Notes: generated from the letters alone by a model not told the origin. DNA of 64,000 nucleotides from Cyanobium sp. AMD-g (GCF_024346395.1 NZ_JAGQCW010000002.1:620001-684000); one strand, 5' to 3'. Shown: positions 7,990-17,520, numbered from the stretch's first letter. Program-made: numbers and translations.

Positions 7990-9151
7990 GCGGACAGGGC
8001 TGGATGATGGTGCCGCAGCTGCTGGAGAAGGTGGTGGCGTCCAGGTAGTGCCGGGGGGTCCGCCTCAGGAGCTGCCAGGCCTGGGGGGCGCTCAGCAGAT
8101 TGAAGCGGTCCGGGTAGTGCTCCATCAGCAGGGCCCGCACCTGGGGGTAATAGTCGGGGTTCATGCCCGGAAAGATGTGGTGCTCGGTGTGGTGGGAAAA
8201 ATTGAAGTGAAGGGCGTCGAAGATGGCTGGCATCTTCAGGGAAATGCTGTTGATCAGGGGGTCGTTGGTGTCGGTGGCGCGGCAGGCCAAGTGATTGGTG
8301 TAAATGTAGGCAATCACCACGCTGTAGCCGATCCAGATCGGCAGGAAGTACCCCAGTAGAAGGGGCACGGGGCGTAGGCCGATGCAGGCGATGATGGCCA
8401 GGTGGATCAGCACGATGGCGGCCAGTTCCAGGGCAATCTGGCGCCTCTCTCTGGCACTCACCTGAAAGGAGAACACCGGATAGCGCGTGGTTCCGTTGTT
8501 GAACAGCAGCACCGATGTGATGTTTCGGAACGCATGCACACCCCAGGCCGAGGTCATCCCCACAGCCAGCCAGAAGGGATTCACTTCAACCGATGGCACG
8601 AACAGATTCTGGATCCACTTCCCCCAGCTCGCTGGCTGGCTGGCGTTGTAGTTGCGGTCGGGATCCTGCTCGGAATTGGTCTTGCCGTGATGTTCCCGGT
8701 TGTGGACGGCCTTCCAAAGCGTCGGGGGCATCCACAGCAGGGCGAGGCCGAGCAACTGCACCACCTGGCGCAGCAGGGGCTGGCGGATCACCTTGCTGTG
8801 CATCATGTCGTGGGTGCCGAACAGCATCACCACCACGGCGTTGCCCATCACCAGGGCGAAGGGCAGAAAGAGAAGCAGACCCTGCCAATGGCTGGCTTGA
8901 AGCTGGCGGGCCATGGCCCAGCCCAGCACCAGAATCGCCCCATTCAGGCCAAGGACCAGAAGCGTTCCCCAGTCGGGGCTGAAGGCTGCGTCGGGCAGCA
9001 GGGGGCGTAGGCGTTTGGCGTAGTCGGGCTGGGCGATCAGAAGCTGAGCACCGGAGGGTGCTGCAGGGCTTGACGAAACGGGCAAGGAATTCCTGGTGTG
9101 GACCGTGAGCAACGGGAGAGGTCCACGCGCGTCCAGCGTAGGTAGGCCCAC
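7982..9151 (-). CDS. membrane fatty acid desaturase
   Basis: Integral-membrane di-iron desaturase, up to 389 residues. The three histidine boxes are clear: HDMMH (114-118), HNREHH (150-155) and HHTEHHIFPGM (about 318). Hydrophobic segments lie between them. The third box, followed by IFPGM, is typical of the fatty acid desaturase family acting on acyl lipids. Whether it acts on lipid, carotenoid or another substrate cannot be decided from sequence. The frame opens at GTG 9151, but a TANNNT box sits just inside it at 9135-9140, so a TTG near 9112 or 9085 may be the real start. It is convergent with the preceding membrane-protein gene. Confidence 0.88.
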   Translation of the reverse strand: MGLPTLDARGPLPLLTVHTRNSLPVSSSPAAPSGAQLLIAQPDYAKRLRPLLPDAAFSPDWGTLLVLGLNGAILVLGWAMARQLQASHWQGLLLFLPFALVMGNAVVVMLFGTHDMMHSKVIRQPLLRQVVQLLGLALLWMPPTLWKAVHNREHHGKTNSEQDPDRNYNASQPASWGKWIQNLFVPSVEVNPFWLAVGMTSAWGVHAFRNITSVLLFNNGTTRYPVFSFQVSARERRQIALELAAIVLIHLAIIACIGLRPVPLLLGYFLPIWIGYSVVIAYIYTNHLACRATDTNDPLINSISLKMPAIFDALHFNFSHHTEHHIFPGMNPDYYPQVRALLMEHYPDRFNLLSAPQAWQLLRRTPRHYLDATTFSSSCGTIIQPCPLS

Positions 9152-9199
9152 GGAATCGCCGTGGCGGCAGCGGGGTCGGGCGGGTGCGTCCCGGCTGGA

Positions 9200-9613
9200 T
9201 CAGGAGAGCGGAAAGGCCTGCAGGCCGATGCCATAGGTCAGCCCCATCCGTCCGGCCCAGTAGAGCAGCAGCAGCAGGCCCATCACCGCCAGATGCCAGC
9301 CCCGCAGCAGCCGGGGCACCAGCCGCCCGGTGCGCAGGGCCGTCAGCGACCAGAGCACCAGGCCGGCCGCGACCACGGGCCCGAAGGCGTGCAGGGCCAC
9401 GGCGTCATCCAGGCGACCCACCAGGCTCGCCGCCGTGGCCCGGGTGAGGTAGCAAGTGGGGCAGGGGACGCCGGTGAGGGCCCGCAACGGGCAGCTGAAG
9501 CCGGGCAGGCCCGGATGCAGCCCCTTGAGCACCAGAAAGCCGGTGGCCCCCAGGGGCAGAAGGGGGCCGCAGCGTTCCAGCCGACGGATCCAGCGCCGGC
9601 CGGCCGACCTCAC
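9200..9613 (-). CDS. DUF2752 membrane protein
   Basis: About 137 residues starting at a GTG that overlaps the ndhH stop (GTGA). The DUF2752 hallmark is visible: [20 protein letters not shown], with three cysteines, flanked by hydrophobic helices and a C-terminal segment [22 protein letters not shown]. The function of this family is unknown. Translational coupling to ndhH is notable but does not by itself show a role in NDH-1. Confidence 0.82.
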   Translation of the reverse strand: MRSAGRRWIRRLERCGPLLPLGATGFLVLKGLHPGLPGFSCPLRALTGVPCPTCYLTRATAASLVGRLDDAVALHAFGPVVAAGLVLWSLTALRTGRLVPRLLRGWHLAVMGLLLLLYWAGRMGLTYGIGLQAFPLS

Positions 9614-10794
9614 CGATCCACCGATCCCATGATCACGTCGATCGAACCCAGGATGGCCATGATGTCGGCCACCTTGGCCCCCTTGAGGATGTGGGGCAGG
9701 ATCTGGAGGTTGTTGAAATCGGCGGCGCGGATCTTCCAGCGCCAGGGGGTGACGTCGTTGTTGCCCATGATGAACACACCCAGTTCGCCCTTGCCGGATT
9801 CCAACCGGCAATAGAGTTCACCCTCGGGAATCTTGAAGGTGGGCGCCACCTTCTTGGCGACGTACTGGTAGTCGAAGCCGTACCACTCGCTCTTCTTGCC
9901 CTCGGCCATGCGGCGGGCCTCCAGATTCTCGGTGGGGCCGCCGGGAATCATGGTGATGGCCTGGCGCAGGATCTTCAGCGACTGGCGCATCTCCTCGATC
10001 CGCACCCGGTAGCGGGCGTAGCAGTCGCCCTCCTTCTCCCAGGCCACCGACCACTCGAAATCGTCGTAGCACTCGTAGTGGTCCACCTTGCGCAGATCCC
10101 AGGGCACGCCGGAGGCGCGCAGCATCGGGCCGGAGAGACTCCAGTTGATCGCCTGATCCTTGCCGATCACCCCGAGCCCTTCGATCCGCTTGCGGAAGAT
10201 GGGGTTGTTGGTGATCAGTTTCTCGTATTCATCGATCTTGGGGCCGAACCAGTCGCAGAAATCGGCGCACTTCTCAAGCCAGCCGTAGGGCAGGTCGACG
10301 GCCACGCCGCCGATGCGGAAATAGTTGTTGTTGATCAGCCGCTGGCCAGTGGCCGCTTCCCAGAGGTCGTAGATCATCTCCCGTTCGCGGAAGATGTAGA
10401 AGAAGGGCGTCTGGGCGCCCACGTCGGCAAGGAAGGGGCCAAGCCAGAGCAGGTGGTTGGCGATGCGGTTGAGCTCCAGCATCAGCACCCGGATGTAGCT
10501 GGCGCGCTTCGGCACGGGCACGTCGGCCAGCCGCTCGGGCGCATTGACGGTGATCGCCTCGTTGAACATGCCCGCCGCGTAGTCCCAGCGGCTCACGTAG
10601 GGCACGAACATCACGTTGGTGCGGTTCTCGGCGATCTTCTCCATGCCGCGGTGGAGGTAGCCGATCACCGGTTCGCAGTCGATCACGTCCTCGCCGTCGA
10701 GGGTCACCACCAGCCGCAGCACCCCGTGCATCGACGGGTGGTGGGGGCCGAAATTGACCACCATCGGCTCGGTGCGGGTCTCGAGCTGGGTCAT
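9610..10794 (-). CDS. ndhH: NAD(P)H-quinone oxidoreductase subunit H
   Basis: 49-kDa-type subunit of thylakoid NDH-1, 394 residues, full length. It helps form the quinone-binding site at the base of the peripheral arm. Recognisable signatures are [15 protein letters not shown] near the start, [14 protein letters not shown], a central GVPWDLRK and a C-terminal [26 protein letters not shown] box lies 28 nt upstream. The gene is followed by a DUF2752 gene in a GTGA overlap and is divergent from rsmH. Confidence 0.97.
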   Translation of the reverse strand: MTQLETRTEPMVVNFGPHHPSMHGVLRLVVTLDGEDVIDCEPVIGYLHRGMEKIAENRTNVMFVPYVSRWDYAAGMFNEAITVNAPERLADVPVPKRASYIRVLMLELNRIANHLLWLGPFLADVGAQTPFFYIFREREMIYDLWEAATGQRLINNNYFRIGGVAVDLPYGWLEKCADFCDWFGPKIDEYEKLITNNPIFRKRIEGLGVIGKDQAINWSLSGPMLRASGVPWDLRKVDHYECYDDFEWSVAWEKEGDCYARYRVRIEEMRQSLKILRQAITMIPGGPTENLEARRMAEGKKSEWYGFDYQYVAKKVAPTFKIPEGELYCRLESGKGELGVFIMGNNDVTPWRWKIRAADFNNLQILPHILKGAKVADIMAILGSIDVIMGSVDR

Positions 10795-10821
10795 GCCCTT
10801 CGCAAGGAACGGAGTGCCGGG

Positions 10822-10827
10822 ATCTTA
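10822..10827 (-). promoter_or_regulatory. candidate -10 box of ndhH
   Basis: On the minus strand the sequence reads CCTAAGATCC, giving a TAAGAT hexamer 28 nt upstream of the ndhH ATG, in the 43-nt spacer shared with divergent rsmH. It is one of several identical-context boxes in this window. Confidence 0.45.
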
Positions 10828-10837
10828 GGAAGGTCAG

Positions 10838-11737
10838 ATGGCCGTTTCGTTCGCCCATCTTCCGGTTCTGGCCGATCCGGTGCTGGAGTCCTTCGCCGGG
10901 TTGCCTGGACAACCAGAGGGAGCGGGTGAGGGGCCTGGGCTGCTGCTGGATTGCACCCTCGGCGGCGGCGGACACAGCGCCCTGCTGCTGGCGGCCCACC
11001 CCCAGTTGCGCCTGATCGGCCTTGACAGGGACCCCTCTGCCCGGGCCGCGGCCGCTCAGCGGCTCGCCCCCTTCGGCGATCGGGCCGTGATCCAGGCCGC
11101 CAATTTCGCCGACTTCACCCCGCCTGCTCCCCTGGTGGGGGTGCTGGCCGATCTGGGCGTCAGCAGTCCCCAGCTGGATGAACCCACCCGGGGGTTCAGC
11201 TTCCGTGCCCCCGGCCCCCTGGACATGCGCATGGATCCCGACGGCGGCGAGACCGCCGCCGACCTGATCGACCGGCTGGAGGAGTCGGCCCTGGCGGATC
11301 TGATCCACGGCTACGGCGAGGAGCGCCTGTCGCGCCGTATCGCCCGGCGCCTGGTGGCCGAGCGCCCCTGGGCCGGCAGCGGCCGCACCACCGCCGACCT
11401 GGCCTATTCCGTGGCCGGTTGCTTCCCCCCCAAGGCACGCCACGGCCGGATCCACCCGGCCACCCGCACCTTCCAGGCCCTGCGGATCGCCGTCAACGAC
11501 GAGTTGGGCGCCCTCGACCGCCTGCTGGCGGAGGCCCCCGGCTGGCTGGTGCCGGGGGGGCTGCTGGCGCTGATCAGCTTCCATTCCCTGGAAGACCGGC
11601 GCGTCAAGACGGCCTTCCTCAGCGATCCGCGCCTGGAACGGCTCACCCGCAAACCCTTGATGGCCAGCGAGGAGGAGGAGCAGGCCAATCCCCGCAGCCG
11701 CTCCGCCAAGCTGAGGGTGGCCCGCCGCGTGGCCTGA
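10838..11737 (+). CDS. rsmH: 16S rRNA (cytosine1402-N4)-methyltransferase
   Basis: RsmH (MraW), 299 residues, methylates N4 of C1402 in the ribosomal decoding centre using SAM. Motifs are [14 protein letters not shown] (SAM-binding), [34 protein letters not shown], and the C-terminal [13 protein letters not shown] and [11 protein letters not shown]. In many bacteria it heads the cell-wall gene cluster; here it is followed instead by a DUF456 membrane protein 10 nt downstream. Confidence 0.97.
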   Translation: MAVSFAHLPVLADPVLESFAGLPGQPEGAGEGPGLLLDCTLGGGGHSALLLAAHPQLRLIGLDRDPSARAAAAQRLAPFGDRAVIQAANFADFTPPAPLVGVLADLGVSSPQLDEPTRGFSFRAPGPLDMRMDPDGGETAADLIDRLEESALADLIHGYGEERLSRRIARRLVAERPWAGSGRTTADLAYSVAGCFPPKARHGRIHPATRTFQALRIAVNDELGALDRLLAEAPGWLVPGGLLALISFHSLEDRRVKTAFLSDPRLERLTRKPLMASEEEEQANPRSRSAKLRVARRVA

Positions 11738-11747
11738 GCCGCTTCCC

Positions 11748-12332
11748 ATGACCCCGGCCAGCCTGCCCAGCCTCGATCGTGTCGATGTCCTCTGGTGGAT
11801 CGCCCTGCTGATCCAGGCCCTCGCCATCCCCGGCACCGTGCTGCCGGTGGCCCCCGGCCTCACCCTGCTTCCCCTGGGGGCGTTGCTGTGGTGCTGGGCC
11901 GTGGGCTGGTCCGCCGGCTGGCCGGCCCTGCTGCTGGCCGTGGTGCTGCTCGCCCTGGGCTGGGGGGCCGAGGCCCTGGGCCTGCTGCTCGGTCCGGCCC
12001 GGTTGCAGGCCACACGCTGGAGTTACGTGGGCGCCGGCCTGGGCCTGGTTGTGGGCCTGCTGGGGCTGCTGCCGGCCCTGCCGGTGGGTGGGCCCCTGCT
12101 CGGTGCCCTGGTGGGCCCCCTGCTCGGGGCCAGCCTTGGCGAGCTGCTCACCGCCCCGCCGTCCCTGGGCCCCCCAGGCCTGGGACGGTTGCGCCGTTCC
12201 CTGCTCGTGGGCCTGGCGGTGGTGGCCGGCATGCTGGTGAGTCGCGTGGCCCAGCTGCTGCTGGCCCTGGTGGGGCTGCTGGGGTTCGTGCTGCTCACCG
12301 CCGGCCCCTTCGCCACCCGCCTCGCCGGCTGA
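11748..12332 (+). CDS. DUF456 membrane protein
   Basis: A 194-residue, very hydrophobic protein. PGTVLPVAPGLTLLPLGALL near the N-terminus and glycine-rich helices matching GAGLGLVVGLLGLL and GALVGPLLGASLGELL are typical of the DUF456 family, whose function is unknown. It lies 10 nt after rsmH, so is probably cotranscribed. It is convergent with the next membrane protein gene, with a 20-nt spacer. Confidence 0.82.
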   Translation: MTPASLPSLDRVDVLWWIALLIQALAIPGTVLPVAPGLTLLPLGALLWCWAVGWSAGWPALLLAVVLLALGWGAEALGLLLGPARLQATRWSYVGAGLGLVVGLLGLLPALPVGGPLLGALVGPLLGASLGELLTAPPSLGPPGLGRLRRSLLVGLAVVAGMLVSRVAQLLLALVGLLGFVLLTAGPFATRLAG

Positions 12333-12352
12333 TGGGCGCGGCGCAGACGGCT

Positions 12353-13186
12353 TCAGCGGCTGGGGTGGGGCGGCAGGGGGTCGGCGTCGCCGCTGGCCAG
12401 CACCAGCTGGCGGTAGGCCGCCGTGGCGATGCAGACCACCAGGGGCCAGGCCACGAAGGCCCCCACCAGGCAGGCCAGCAGACCCAGCAGCATCAGCAGG
12501 CCCCCGATCAGGGTGAGCAGCAGCACCATCAGCCAGCTGGGGTCCACCAGGGTCCGCCCCCGCTGCAGGGCGGTGCGGGAGCCGGCCCGCTCGAACAGCA
12601 CGATCTGGGTGAGGAAGCTCTGGTTGATCGCCAGATAGATCACACCCAGCAGCAGCACCCCCAGGAGCAGGGCGAACACCACCGCCAGGCTCAGGCCCAG
12701 CACCTCCACCAGGGTGCGGCTGAACGGCACCAGCTGGTCGGCATAGATGCTGAGAAGTGCCAGGGGGCCGCCCACCAGCAGCAGCAGGCCGATCAGGGGT
12801 ACCAGCACCACTGCCGCCAGCAGCAGCCAGGCCCGCAGCAGCCGCCCGAACACCTCGCCGTCCCAGCGCATCAACTGCCCCAGGGAAGGGTGGCCGCCCT
12901 GGATGGCGCTGCCGGCACCGCGCACCAGTCCGATGGCACACCAGAGGTTGAGCAGCAGGTTCGCCGTCAGTCCGATCAGGTAAAGGAGCCAGTCGAGGGG
13001 ATCGCTGGAGGCCACGCCGCCGTTGCTGATCTGGCTCTGCAGGGGCTGGATCAGGAACTGGAGGGCGACCACCACCAGGGGAAAGCCTACGAAGGGCCCC
13101 GGGCTGCGGCTGAAGGCCCGCCAGCCCTCCTGAAGGGCATCACCGAAGTCGAGTCGGGGACCGTGCCGCCCGACGGGTGCGTGCAT
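12353..13186 (-). CDS. multi-pass membrane protein, unknown
   Basis: About 277 residues from the ATG at 13186, which lies 27 nt after the cysteine desulfurase stop. A short soluble N-terminus with FGDALQEGWRAFSRSPGPFV precedes about six hydrophobic segments. The pattern of a WRAF-type start and long Leu/Val helices resembles the GDPD-like or DUF975 membrane domain proteins; the protein at 7207 has a similar layout. No catalytic motif is seen. Probably cotranscribed with the desulfurase gene. Confidence 0.78.
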   Translation of the reverse strand: MHAPVGRHGPRLDFGDALQEGWRAFSRSPGPFVGFPLVVVALQFLIQPLQSQISNGGVASSDPLDWLLYLIGLTANLLLNLWCAIGLVRGAGSAIQGGHPSLGQLMRWDGEVFGRLLRAWLLLAAVVLVPLIGLLLLVGGPLALLSIYADQLVPFSRTLVEVLGLSLAVVFALLLGVLLLGVIYLAINQSFLTQIVLFERAGSRTALQRGRTLVDPSWLMVLLLTLIGGLLMLLGLLACLVGAFVAWPLVVCIATAAYRQLVLASGDADPLPPHPSR

Positions 13187-13212
13187 CAAGGCGAGTCCAT
13201 AGACCCCGAAAG

Positions 13213-14355
13213 TTAGAGGGGCACTCGCAACTCCGCCACGGCGTCGCGCATGGCGGCCACGGCGACATCGACGTCCGCCGCTGTGGTCCCCCGTCCCAGC
13301 CCGAAGCGGACTGTGGCGCCAGCGGCGCGGCGGTCGAGGCCGAGGGCGGCCAGCACGTGGGAGGGGCTGCCCTGGCTGCAAGCTGACCCGCTGCTCACAG
13401 CCACCTGGCGGCGCAGCTGCCGGTGCAGCCGGGTGCCGTCCACCCCTTCCACCGTGACACTCAGGCTGTGGGGCAGGGTGTGGAGCGGCTGGCCGTTGCG
13501 GCGCATGCCGCCCAGGGCTTCCAGCTCGTTCCAGAGGCGGTCACGCAGGGCCCCGAGGCGCTCGGCCCGCTCCTGGCGGTCGGCCAGGGCACCGGTGACG
13601 GCGGCACCGAGGCCGACGATCAGGGGCACCGGCAGGGTGCCGCCCCGCAACCCGCCCTCCTGGCCGCCGCCGAGCTGCTGCGGGGCCAGGGGCACCCCTT
13701 CGCGGCGCAGCAGGGCGCCGACCCCCTTGGGCCCGTAGAGCTTGTGGCCACTGAGGCTGAGCAGGTCGATGCCGAGCTCGGCCATGGCCAGGGGGATGTG
13801 GCCCACCGCCTGGGCGGCATCGCAGTGGAACAGCACCCCCCGCTGGCGGCAGAGGGCGCCGATCTCGGCCAGGGGCTGGAGCACGCCGATCTCGTTGTTC
13901 GCCGCCATCACCGACAACAGCAGGGTGTCGGGGCCCAGGGCCTGGGCCAGCCGGTCCGGGTCGAGCCGGCCATCGGCCCCCACTGGCAGCACGGTGAGCG
14001 GAAAGCCGTGGCGCTCCAGCCAGGCCATCGGCTCCAGCACGGCACGATGCTCGCTGGCCAGGGTCACCAGGCGGCGGCGGGGCTCCCCACGCTCCAGGGC
14101 CGCCTCGGCCACCCCGCGCAGGGCCAGGTTGTTGGCTTCGGTGGCGCCGCTGGTGAAGATCACCGCGTCGCTGTCCACACCCAGCGCTTCGGCCACCCGC
14201 TTGCGGGCGATGTCCACCGCCGCGCCCGCCTCCAGGGCCGGCCGGTACAGGCGACTGGAGGGATTGGCGGCGTTCTGCGTCCACCAGGGCGCCATGGCCG
14301 CCAGTACCGCCGGATCGCACGGGGTGCTCGCGTGGTGGTCGAGGTACGTCAGCAT
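13213..14355 (-). CDS. cysteine desulfurase
   Basis: NifS/IscS-class PLP enzyme, 380 residues, moving sulfur from cysteine to a protein persulfide for Fe-S cluster and thio-cofactor assembly. Landmarks are LTYLDHHASTPCDP at the start, FTSGATEANNLAL, SEHRAVLEP with the conserved His, VMAANNEIGVLQPL, FHCDAAQAVGH, the PLP lysine in SLSGHKLYGPKG, and the mobile-loop active cysteine in SSGSACSQGSPS. It begins only 6 nt from the divergent secreted-protein gene, leaving almost no room for separate promoters. Confidence 0.95.
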   Translation of the reverse strand: MLTYLDHHASTPCDPAVLAAMAPWWTQNAANPSSRLYRPALEAGAAVDIARKRVAEALGVDSDAVIFTSGATEANNLALRGVAEAALERGEPRRRLVTLASEHRAVLEPMAWLERHGFPLTVLPVGADGRLDPDRLAQALGPDTLLLSVMAANNEIGVLQPLAEIGALCRQRGVLFHCDAAQAVGHIPLAMAELGIDLLSLSGHKLYGPKGVGALLRREGVPLAPQQLGGGQEGGLRGGTLPVPLIVGLGAAVTGALADRQERAERLGALRDRLWNELEALGGMRRNGQPLHTLPHSLSVTVEGVDGTRLHRQLRRQVAVSSGSACSQGSPSHVLAALGLDRRAAGATVRFGLGRGTTAADVDVAVAAMRDAVAELRVPL

Positions 14356-14361
14356 GGGGAC

Positions 14362-14955
14362 ATGCTGAACCGTTTCCGCTCCTCCGGTGCCTGCCCGCTG
14401 CGGCTGCGGCCTGTCCTCCCCATGGCCTCGCTGGCGGCGTTCACCCTGGCGGCGGCCCTTGTGACGGGGGCCCTTGTGACGGTGGCCTCCAGCCTGGTCC
14501 TGCCCCGGCCAGCCGCCGCCCAGGACGACTCCCGCAGCAATGCCGAAAGCCGCCCCAAGGGCTTCAAGGTGCTGCTGGACCGGGTGACCCACCGGGGCCG
14601 GGAGGTGGTGGGCGTCTACGGCCAGGTGAGTGAACCCAGCCAGCCGGGGATGTGGCGTGTGCAGGTGTGGGAGGAGCTCGACGACCGGGTCACCGTCGCC
14701 ACCGACAAGATCGGCTGCAGCCCCACCAGCCCCCTGCGGATCACCGGCAGCGCGCGGCGGCTGGTCATCCGCGAGCTCAATCCCGGTGGGGTGATCACCC
14801 CCGCCAACCGCCTTGACCACCTGATGTGGTGGGCCGTCTGCGTGCCCGAGCAGGCCGGCAAGGACCCCGCCAGCCTCGGCCCCCTGGCCCGCCAGCTCGG
14901 CTACAGCGGCCGCTTGCCTGAACGGGAACAGGTGGTGCTTGGTCCCGGTCGATAG
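14362..14955 (+). CDS. secreted protein of unknown function
   Basis: A 197-residue protein with a long N-terminal signal-like segment: a basic start, a hydrophobic core rich in Ala, Leu and Val, then a likely cleavage after PAAA. The mature part has two cysteines (in KIGCSPTSP and WWAVCVPEQAG), which could form a disulfide in the periplasm or lumen. No family is recognised. The 10-nt spacer to the downstream response regulator gene suggests cotranscription. Confidence 0.72.
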   Translation: MLNRFRSSGACPLRLRPVLPMASLAAFTLAAALVTGALVTVASSLVLPRPAAAQDDSRSNAESRPKGFKVLLDRVTHRGREVVGVYGQVSEPSQPGMWRVQVWEELDDRVTVATDKIGCSPTSPLRITGSARRLVIRELNPGGVITPANRLDHLMWWAVCVPEQAGKDPASLGPLARQLGYSGRLPEREQVVLGPGR

Positions 14956-14964
14956 ATTTCCCCC

Positions 14965-15756
14965 ATGAGCCAAGATCCTTCCGCCGTCGCAGGCCCCATC
15001 TCCGAGCCGTCCGGGGTGGAGGAGACGCCTGAGGCCACCAGCAGCACGCCGGTGCGGCTGCTGCTGGTCGATGATGAGCCCGGGCTGCGCACGGCGGTCA
15101 AGGCCTACCTGGAGGATGAGGGCTTCGCGGTCACCACCGCCAATGACGGCGAGGAAGGCTGGACCGCCGCCCAGGCCCAGATGCCCGATGTGGTGATCAC
15201 CGATGTGATGATGCCCCGCTGCGACGGCTACGGCCTGCTGAAGCGGCTGCGGGCCGATGAGCGCCTCGGGGGCACCCCGGTGATCTTCCTCACGGCCAAG
15301 GGCATGACGGCCGACCGCATCGCCGGCTTCCAGGCCGGCGCCGACGACTACATCCCCAAGCCGTTCGACCCGGACGAACTGGTGGCGCGGGTGCGCAACG
15401 TGGTGCGCCGTCAGGAGCGGCTGCTGGCGGAGGCGGCCCGCTTCGCCGATGCCGACATCGGCGCCATGGCCCGCCAGATCACGGAGATCCGCTCGATGCT
15501 GGGGGGTGGGGGCGCCAGCGGCGCGGCCGGCAGTGCCAGGAAGCCCGTCTCCGACGTCAAGCTTGACTTCACCCCCCGCGAGGCCAGCGTCCTGCAGCTG
15601 GTGGCGGAAGGAATGATGAACAAGGAAATCGCCCGGCGGCTGGAAACCTCGATCCGCAACGTCGAGAAGTACGTCAGCCGGCTGTTCATCAAGACCGGCA
15701 CCGCCAGCCGCACCGAGCTGGTGCGCTTCGCCCTCGAGCATGGGTTGGTCGATTGA
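14965..15756 (+). CDS. NarL/LuxR-type response regulator, Ycf29/Rre1-like
   Basis: 263 residues. An N-terminal low-complexity leader (1-30) is followed by a receiver domain with DDE acidic pocket (36-38), phosphoacceptor D80 in VITDVMMP, the conserved Thr in FLTAKG and Lys in YIPKPFD. A linker leads to a LuxR-type HTH, TPREASVLQLVAEGMMNKEI to FIKTGTASRTELVRFALEHGL. This HTH closely resembles the Rre1/Ycf29 type retained in cyanobacteria and some plastids, linked to stress responses. The cognate kinase is not in the window. Its 3' end overlaps the pseudouridine synthase start by 17 nt. Confidence 0.9.
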   Translation: MSQDPSAVAGPISEPSGVEETPEATSSTPVRLLLVDDEPGLRTAVKAYLEDEGFAVTTANDGEEGWTAAQAQMPDVVITDVMMPRCDGYGLLKRLRADERLGGTPVIFLTAKGMTADRIAGFQAGADDYIPKPFDPDELVARVRNVVRRQERLLAEAARFADADIGAMARQITEIRSMLGGGGASGAAGSARKPVSDVKLDFTPREASVLQLVAEGMMNKEIARRLETSIRNVEKYVSRLFIKTGTASRTELVRFALEHGLVD

Positions 15757-16747
15757 GGCCCCCCAGCTTCCACCGCTGAACCTGCCGCCGGGCTGGCTGC
15801 CGTCCGAGCCCAATGCGGGCTGGACCTACCGCGACCGGATTCCCACCTCCGCAGCCGGTCTGGGGGTGGTGGCCTTCTACGCTGGCCGCTACTCCCACTC
15901 CAGCCGGGCGGATTGGGGACAGCGGCTGGCGGCCGGCGAGATCAGCCGCAATGGCGAGACGCTGCGGGCCGAGGTGAGCCTCGCCGGCGGCGACCGGTTG
16001 CTCTGGCGGCGTCCCCCCTGGGCGGAGCCCGCCGTGCCGGCCCGCTGGGACGTGATCCACGACGACGGCGATCTGCTGGTGATCGACAAGCCCAGCGGCC
16101 TGCCCGTGTTGCCGGCGGGCGGATTCCTGGAGCACACCGTGCTGCGGCTGCTGGAGCGCCAGACCGCCGCCGGGCCGGCTGGAGCGCCGCCACCGCGTCC
16201 GGTGCACCGGCTCGGCCGTTTCACCTCCGGCCTGTTGGTCTGCGCCCGCCGCCCTGCCACCCGCGCCTGGCTGAGCCAGCGGCTGCGGGAGAGCAGCGCC
16301 GCGGGCGAAGGGGAGGCCCCGTCCTGCCGCAAGCTCTACCGAGCGCTTCTGACGCCGGGGGGCCTGGCGCTGGAGCTCGGCGTTCCCCTGCCGATCACCA
16401 CCCCCATCGGCCGTGGGGCCCACCCCTTGCTGGGCTGGATCTGGTGCGCCTCTCCAGACGGTCTGGCGGCAAGCAGTCAGCTGACCTTGCTGCGGCGCCA
16501 TCCGGACGGGGATCTGGTGCAGGTGGCGATCGCCACGGGCCGGCCGCACCAGATCCGCATCCATTGCGCCGCCATCGGGGCGCCCCTGCTGGGGGATCCG
16601 CTGTATCTGCCTGGGGGATCCGCCCGGGTCGCGGTGCTGCCGGGGGAGGGGGGCTACCGGCTGCAGGCCCATCGCCTGAGTCTGACGGGACCGGATGGGG
16701 CCGCGCTCGCCTGGGAGGCGCCCCTGGCGGCGTGGGACCCGGGCTGA
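15740..16747 (+). CDS. RluA-family pseudouridine synthase with atypical active site
   Basis: A 335-residue RluA-type protein. IHDDGDLLVIDKPSGLPVLPAGG (105-127, shortened here to its ends) and a late GRPHQIRIHCAAIGAPLLGDPLY define the fold. The catalytic loop is HRLGRFTSG (156-164), whereas most family members read HRLDxxTSG, so the catalytic Asp is Gly159. From memory, plant PUS5-like and cyanobacterial relatives share HRLGR, suggesting a distinct subfamily rather than decay. The RNA target is unknown. The start overlaps the response regulator by 17 nt. Confidence 0.85.
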   Translation: MGWSIEAPQLPPLNLPPGWLPSEPNAGWTYRDRIPTSAAGLGVVAFYAGRYSHSSRADWGQRLAAGEISRNGETLRAEVSLAGGDRLLWRRPPWAEPAVPARWDVIHDDGDLLVIDKPSGLPVLPAGGFLEHTVLRLLERQTAAGPAGAPPPRPVHRLGRFTSGLLVCARRPATRAWLSQRLRESSAAGEGEAPSCRKLYRALLTPGGLALELGVPLPITTPIGRGAHPLLGWIWCASPDGLAASSQLTLLRRHPDGDLVQVAIATGRPHQIRIHCAAIGAPLLGDPLYLPGGSARVAVLPGEGGYRLQAHRLSLTGPDGAALAWEAPLAAWDPG

Positions 16748-16763
16748 TCAAGGCCGGGGGGGC

Positions 16764-17486
16764 TCAGCCGCGCTCGAAGGCGATCAGCCGGGAGAAATAG
16801 AACGGCGCCTGGTTGAGGCTGCGGTGGACGGGGCGGAAGCCGGCGCTGGCGGCCGCCGCCACGATGCCGTCTTCCCGCAGGGTGTAGGCGCGGGTGGTCT
16901 TGCTCGGTCCGGGGAACAGCTGACCGATCTGCTTGAGCACCGCCAGCAGCGGCGTGTAGGGGGCGAAGCTGACGATCAGCTGGCGTTCGGCCATCGCCGC
17001 CAGATGCTGCACCATCGCTTCGGCCGCCGCCTGGGGGTAGTGGATGAAGACGTCCAGGCAGATCACCGTGTCGTAGTGACCCTGGAGACTCTCCAGGTCG
17101 GAGGCGCTGAAGCTCAGCTGCCTGGAGTCCAGACCGGCCTCGGCGGCACGGCGGCTGGCCTCGGCCACCATGGCCGCCGAGAGATCGCTGGCGGCGATCG
17201 AGCCGGCCCCGAGGGCCGCCAGGGGCAGGCTGAGACTGCCCACACCGCAGCCGGCATCGCAGAAGCTCCGGCTCGCGAGGTCGCCCTGCTGCTGCAGCCA
17301 GGCCAGCACCGCGTCCACCGTCTTCTGGTGGCCAAGGCGGATGTTGCGCTGGACCCGGTTCACCTCTTCGCTGTCGCTGTAGATGCGGTTCCAGCGCTCG
17401 AAGCCGGTGCTTTCGAAATAGGCCTGCACCTCGGCCTTCTCGGCCTGCGTCTCAGCGGGCGCGGGGGGTTGCAGTTCCGGGGGCAT
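16764..17486 (-). CDS. chlM: Mg-protoporphyrin IX methyltransferase
   Basis: SAM-dependent O-methyltransferase of chlorophyll synthesis, 240 residues, converting Mg-protoporphyrin IX to its monomethyl ester. Typical ChlM features are YFESTGFERWNRIYSD near the N-terminus, motif I DAGCGVGSLSLPLA, DLSAAMV, VICLDVFIHYP, and the C-terminal RAYTLREDGIVAAAASAGF and PFYFSRLIAFER. A TAGGAT box is 29 nt upstream. It is convergent with the pseudouridine synthase gene and divergent from nothing close; nagA ends 31 nt upstream on the same strand. Confidence 0.97.
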   Translation of the reverse strand: MPPELQPPAPAETQAEKAEVQAYFESTGFERWNRIYSDSEEVNRVQRNIRLGHQKTVDAVLAWLQQQGDLASRSFCDAGCGVGSLSLPLAALGAGSIAASDLSAAMVAEASRRAAEAGLDSRQLSFSASDLESLQGHYDTVICLDVFIHYPQAAAEAMVQHLAAMAERQLIVSFAPYTPLLAVLKQIGQLFPGPSKTTRAYTLREDGIVAAAASAGFRPVHRSLNQAPFYFSRLIAFERG

Positions 17487-17514
17487 GGGGCGCAGGGCCG
17501 TTCGGGTGGGCCGG

Positions 17515-17520
17515 ATCCTA
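17515..17520 (-). promoter_or_regulatory. candidate -10 box of chlM
   Basis: Minus strand reads CCCTAGGATCC. The TAGGAT hexamer is 29 nt before the chlM ATG and touches the end of nagA. This suggests chlM has its own promoter rather than depending on nagA readthrough. Confidence 0.45.

Noticed and set aside
13213-15813. A single 866-codon frame joining the cysteine desulfurase with upstream sequence
   Set aside because: The extension lies antisense to the secreted-protein and response-regulator genes. The family start MLTYLDHH at 14355 is clear.
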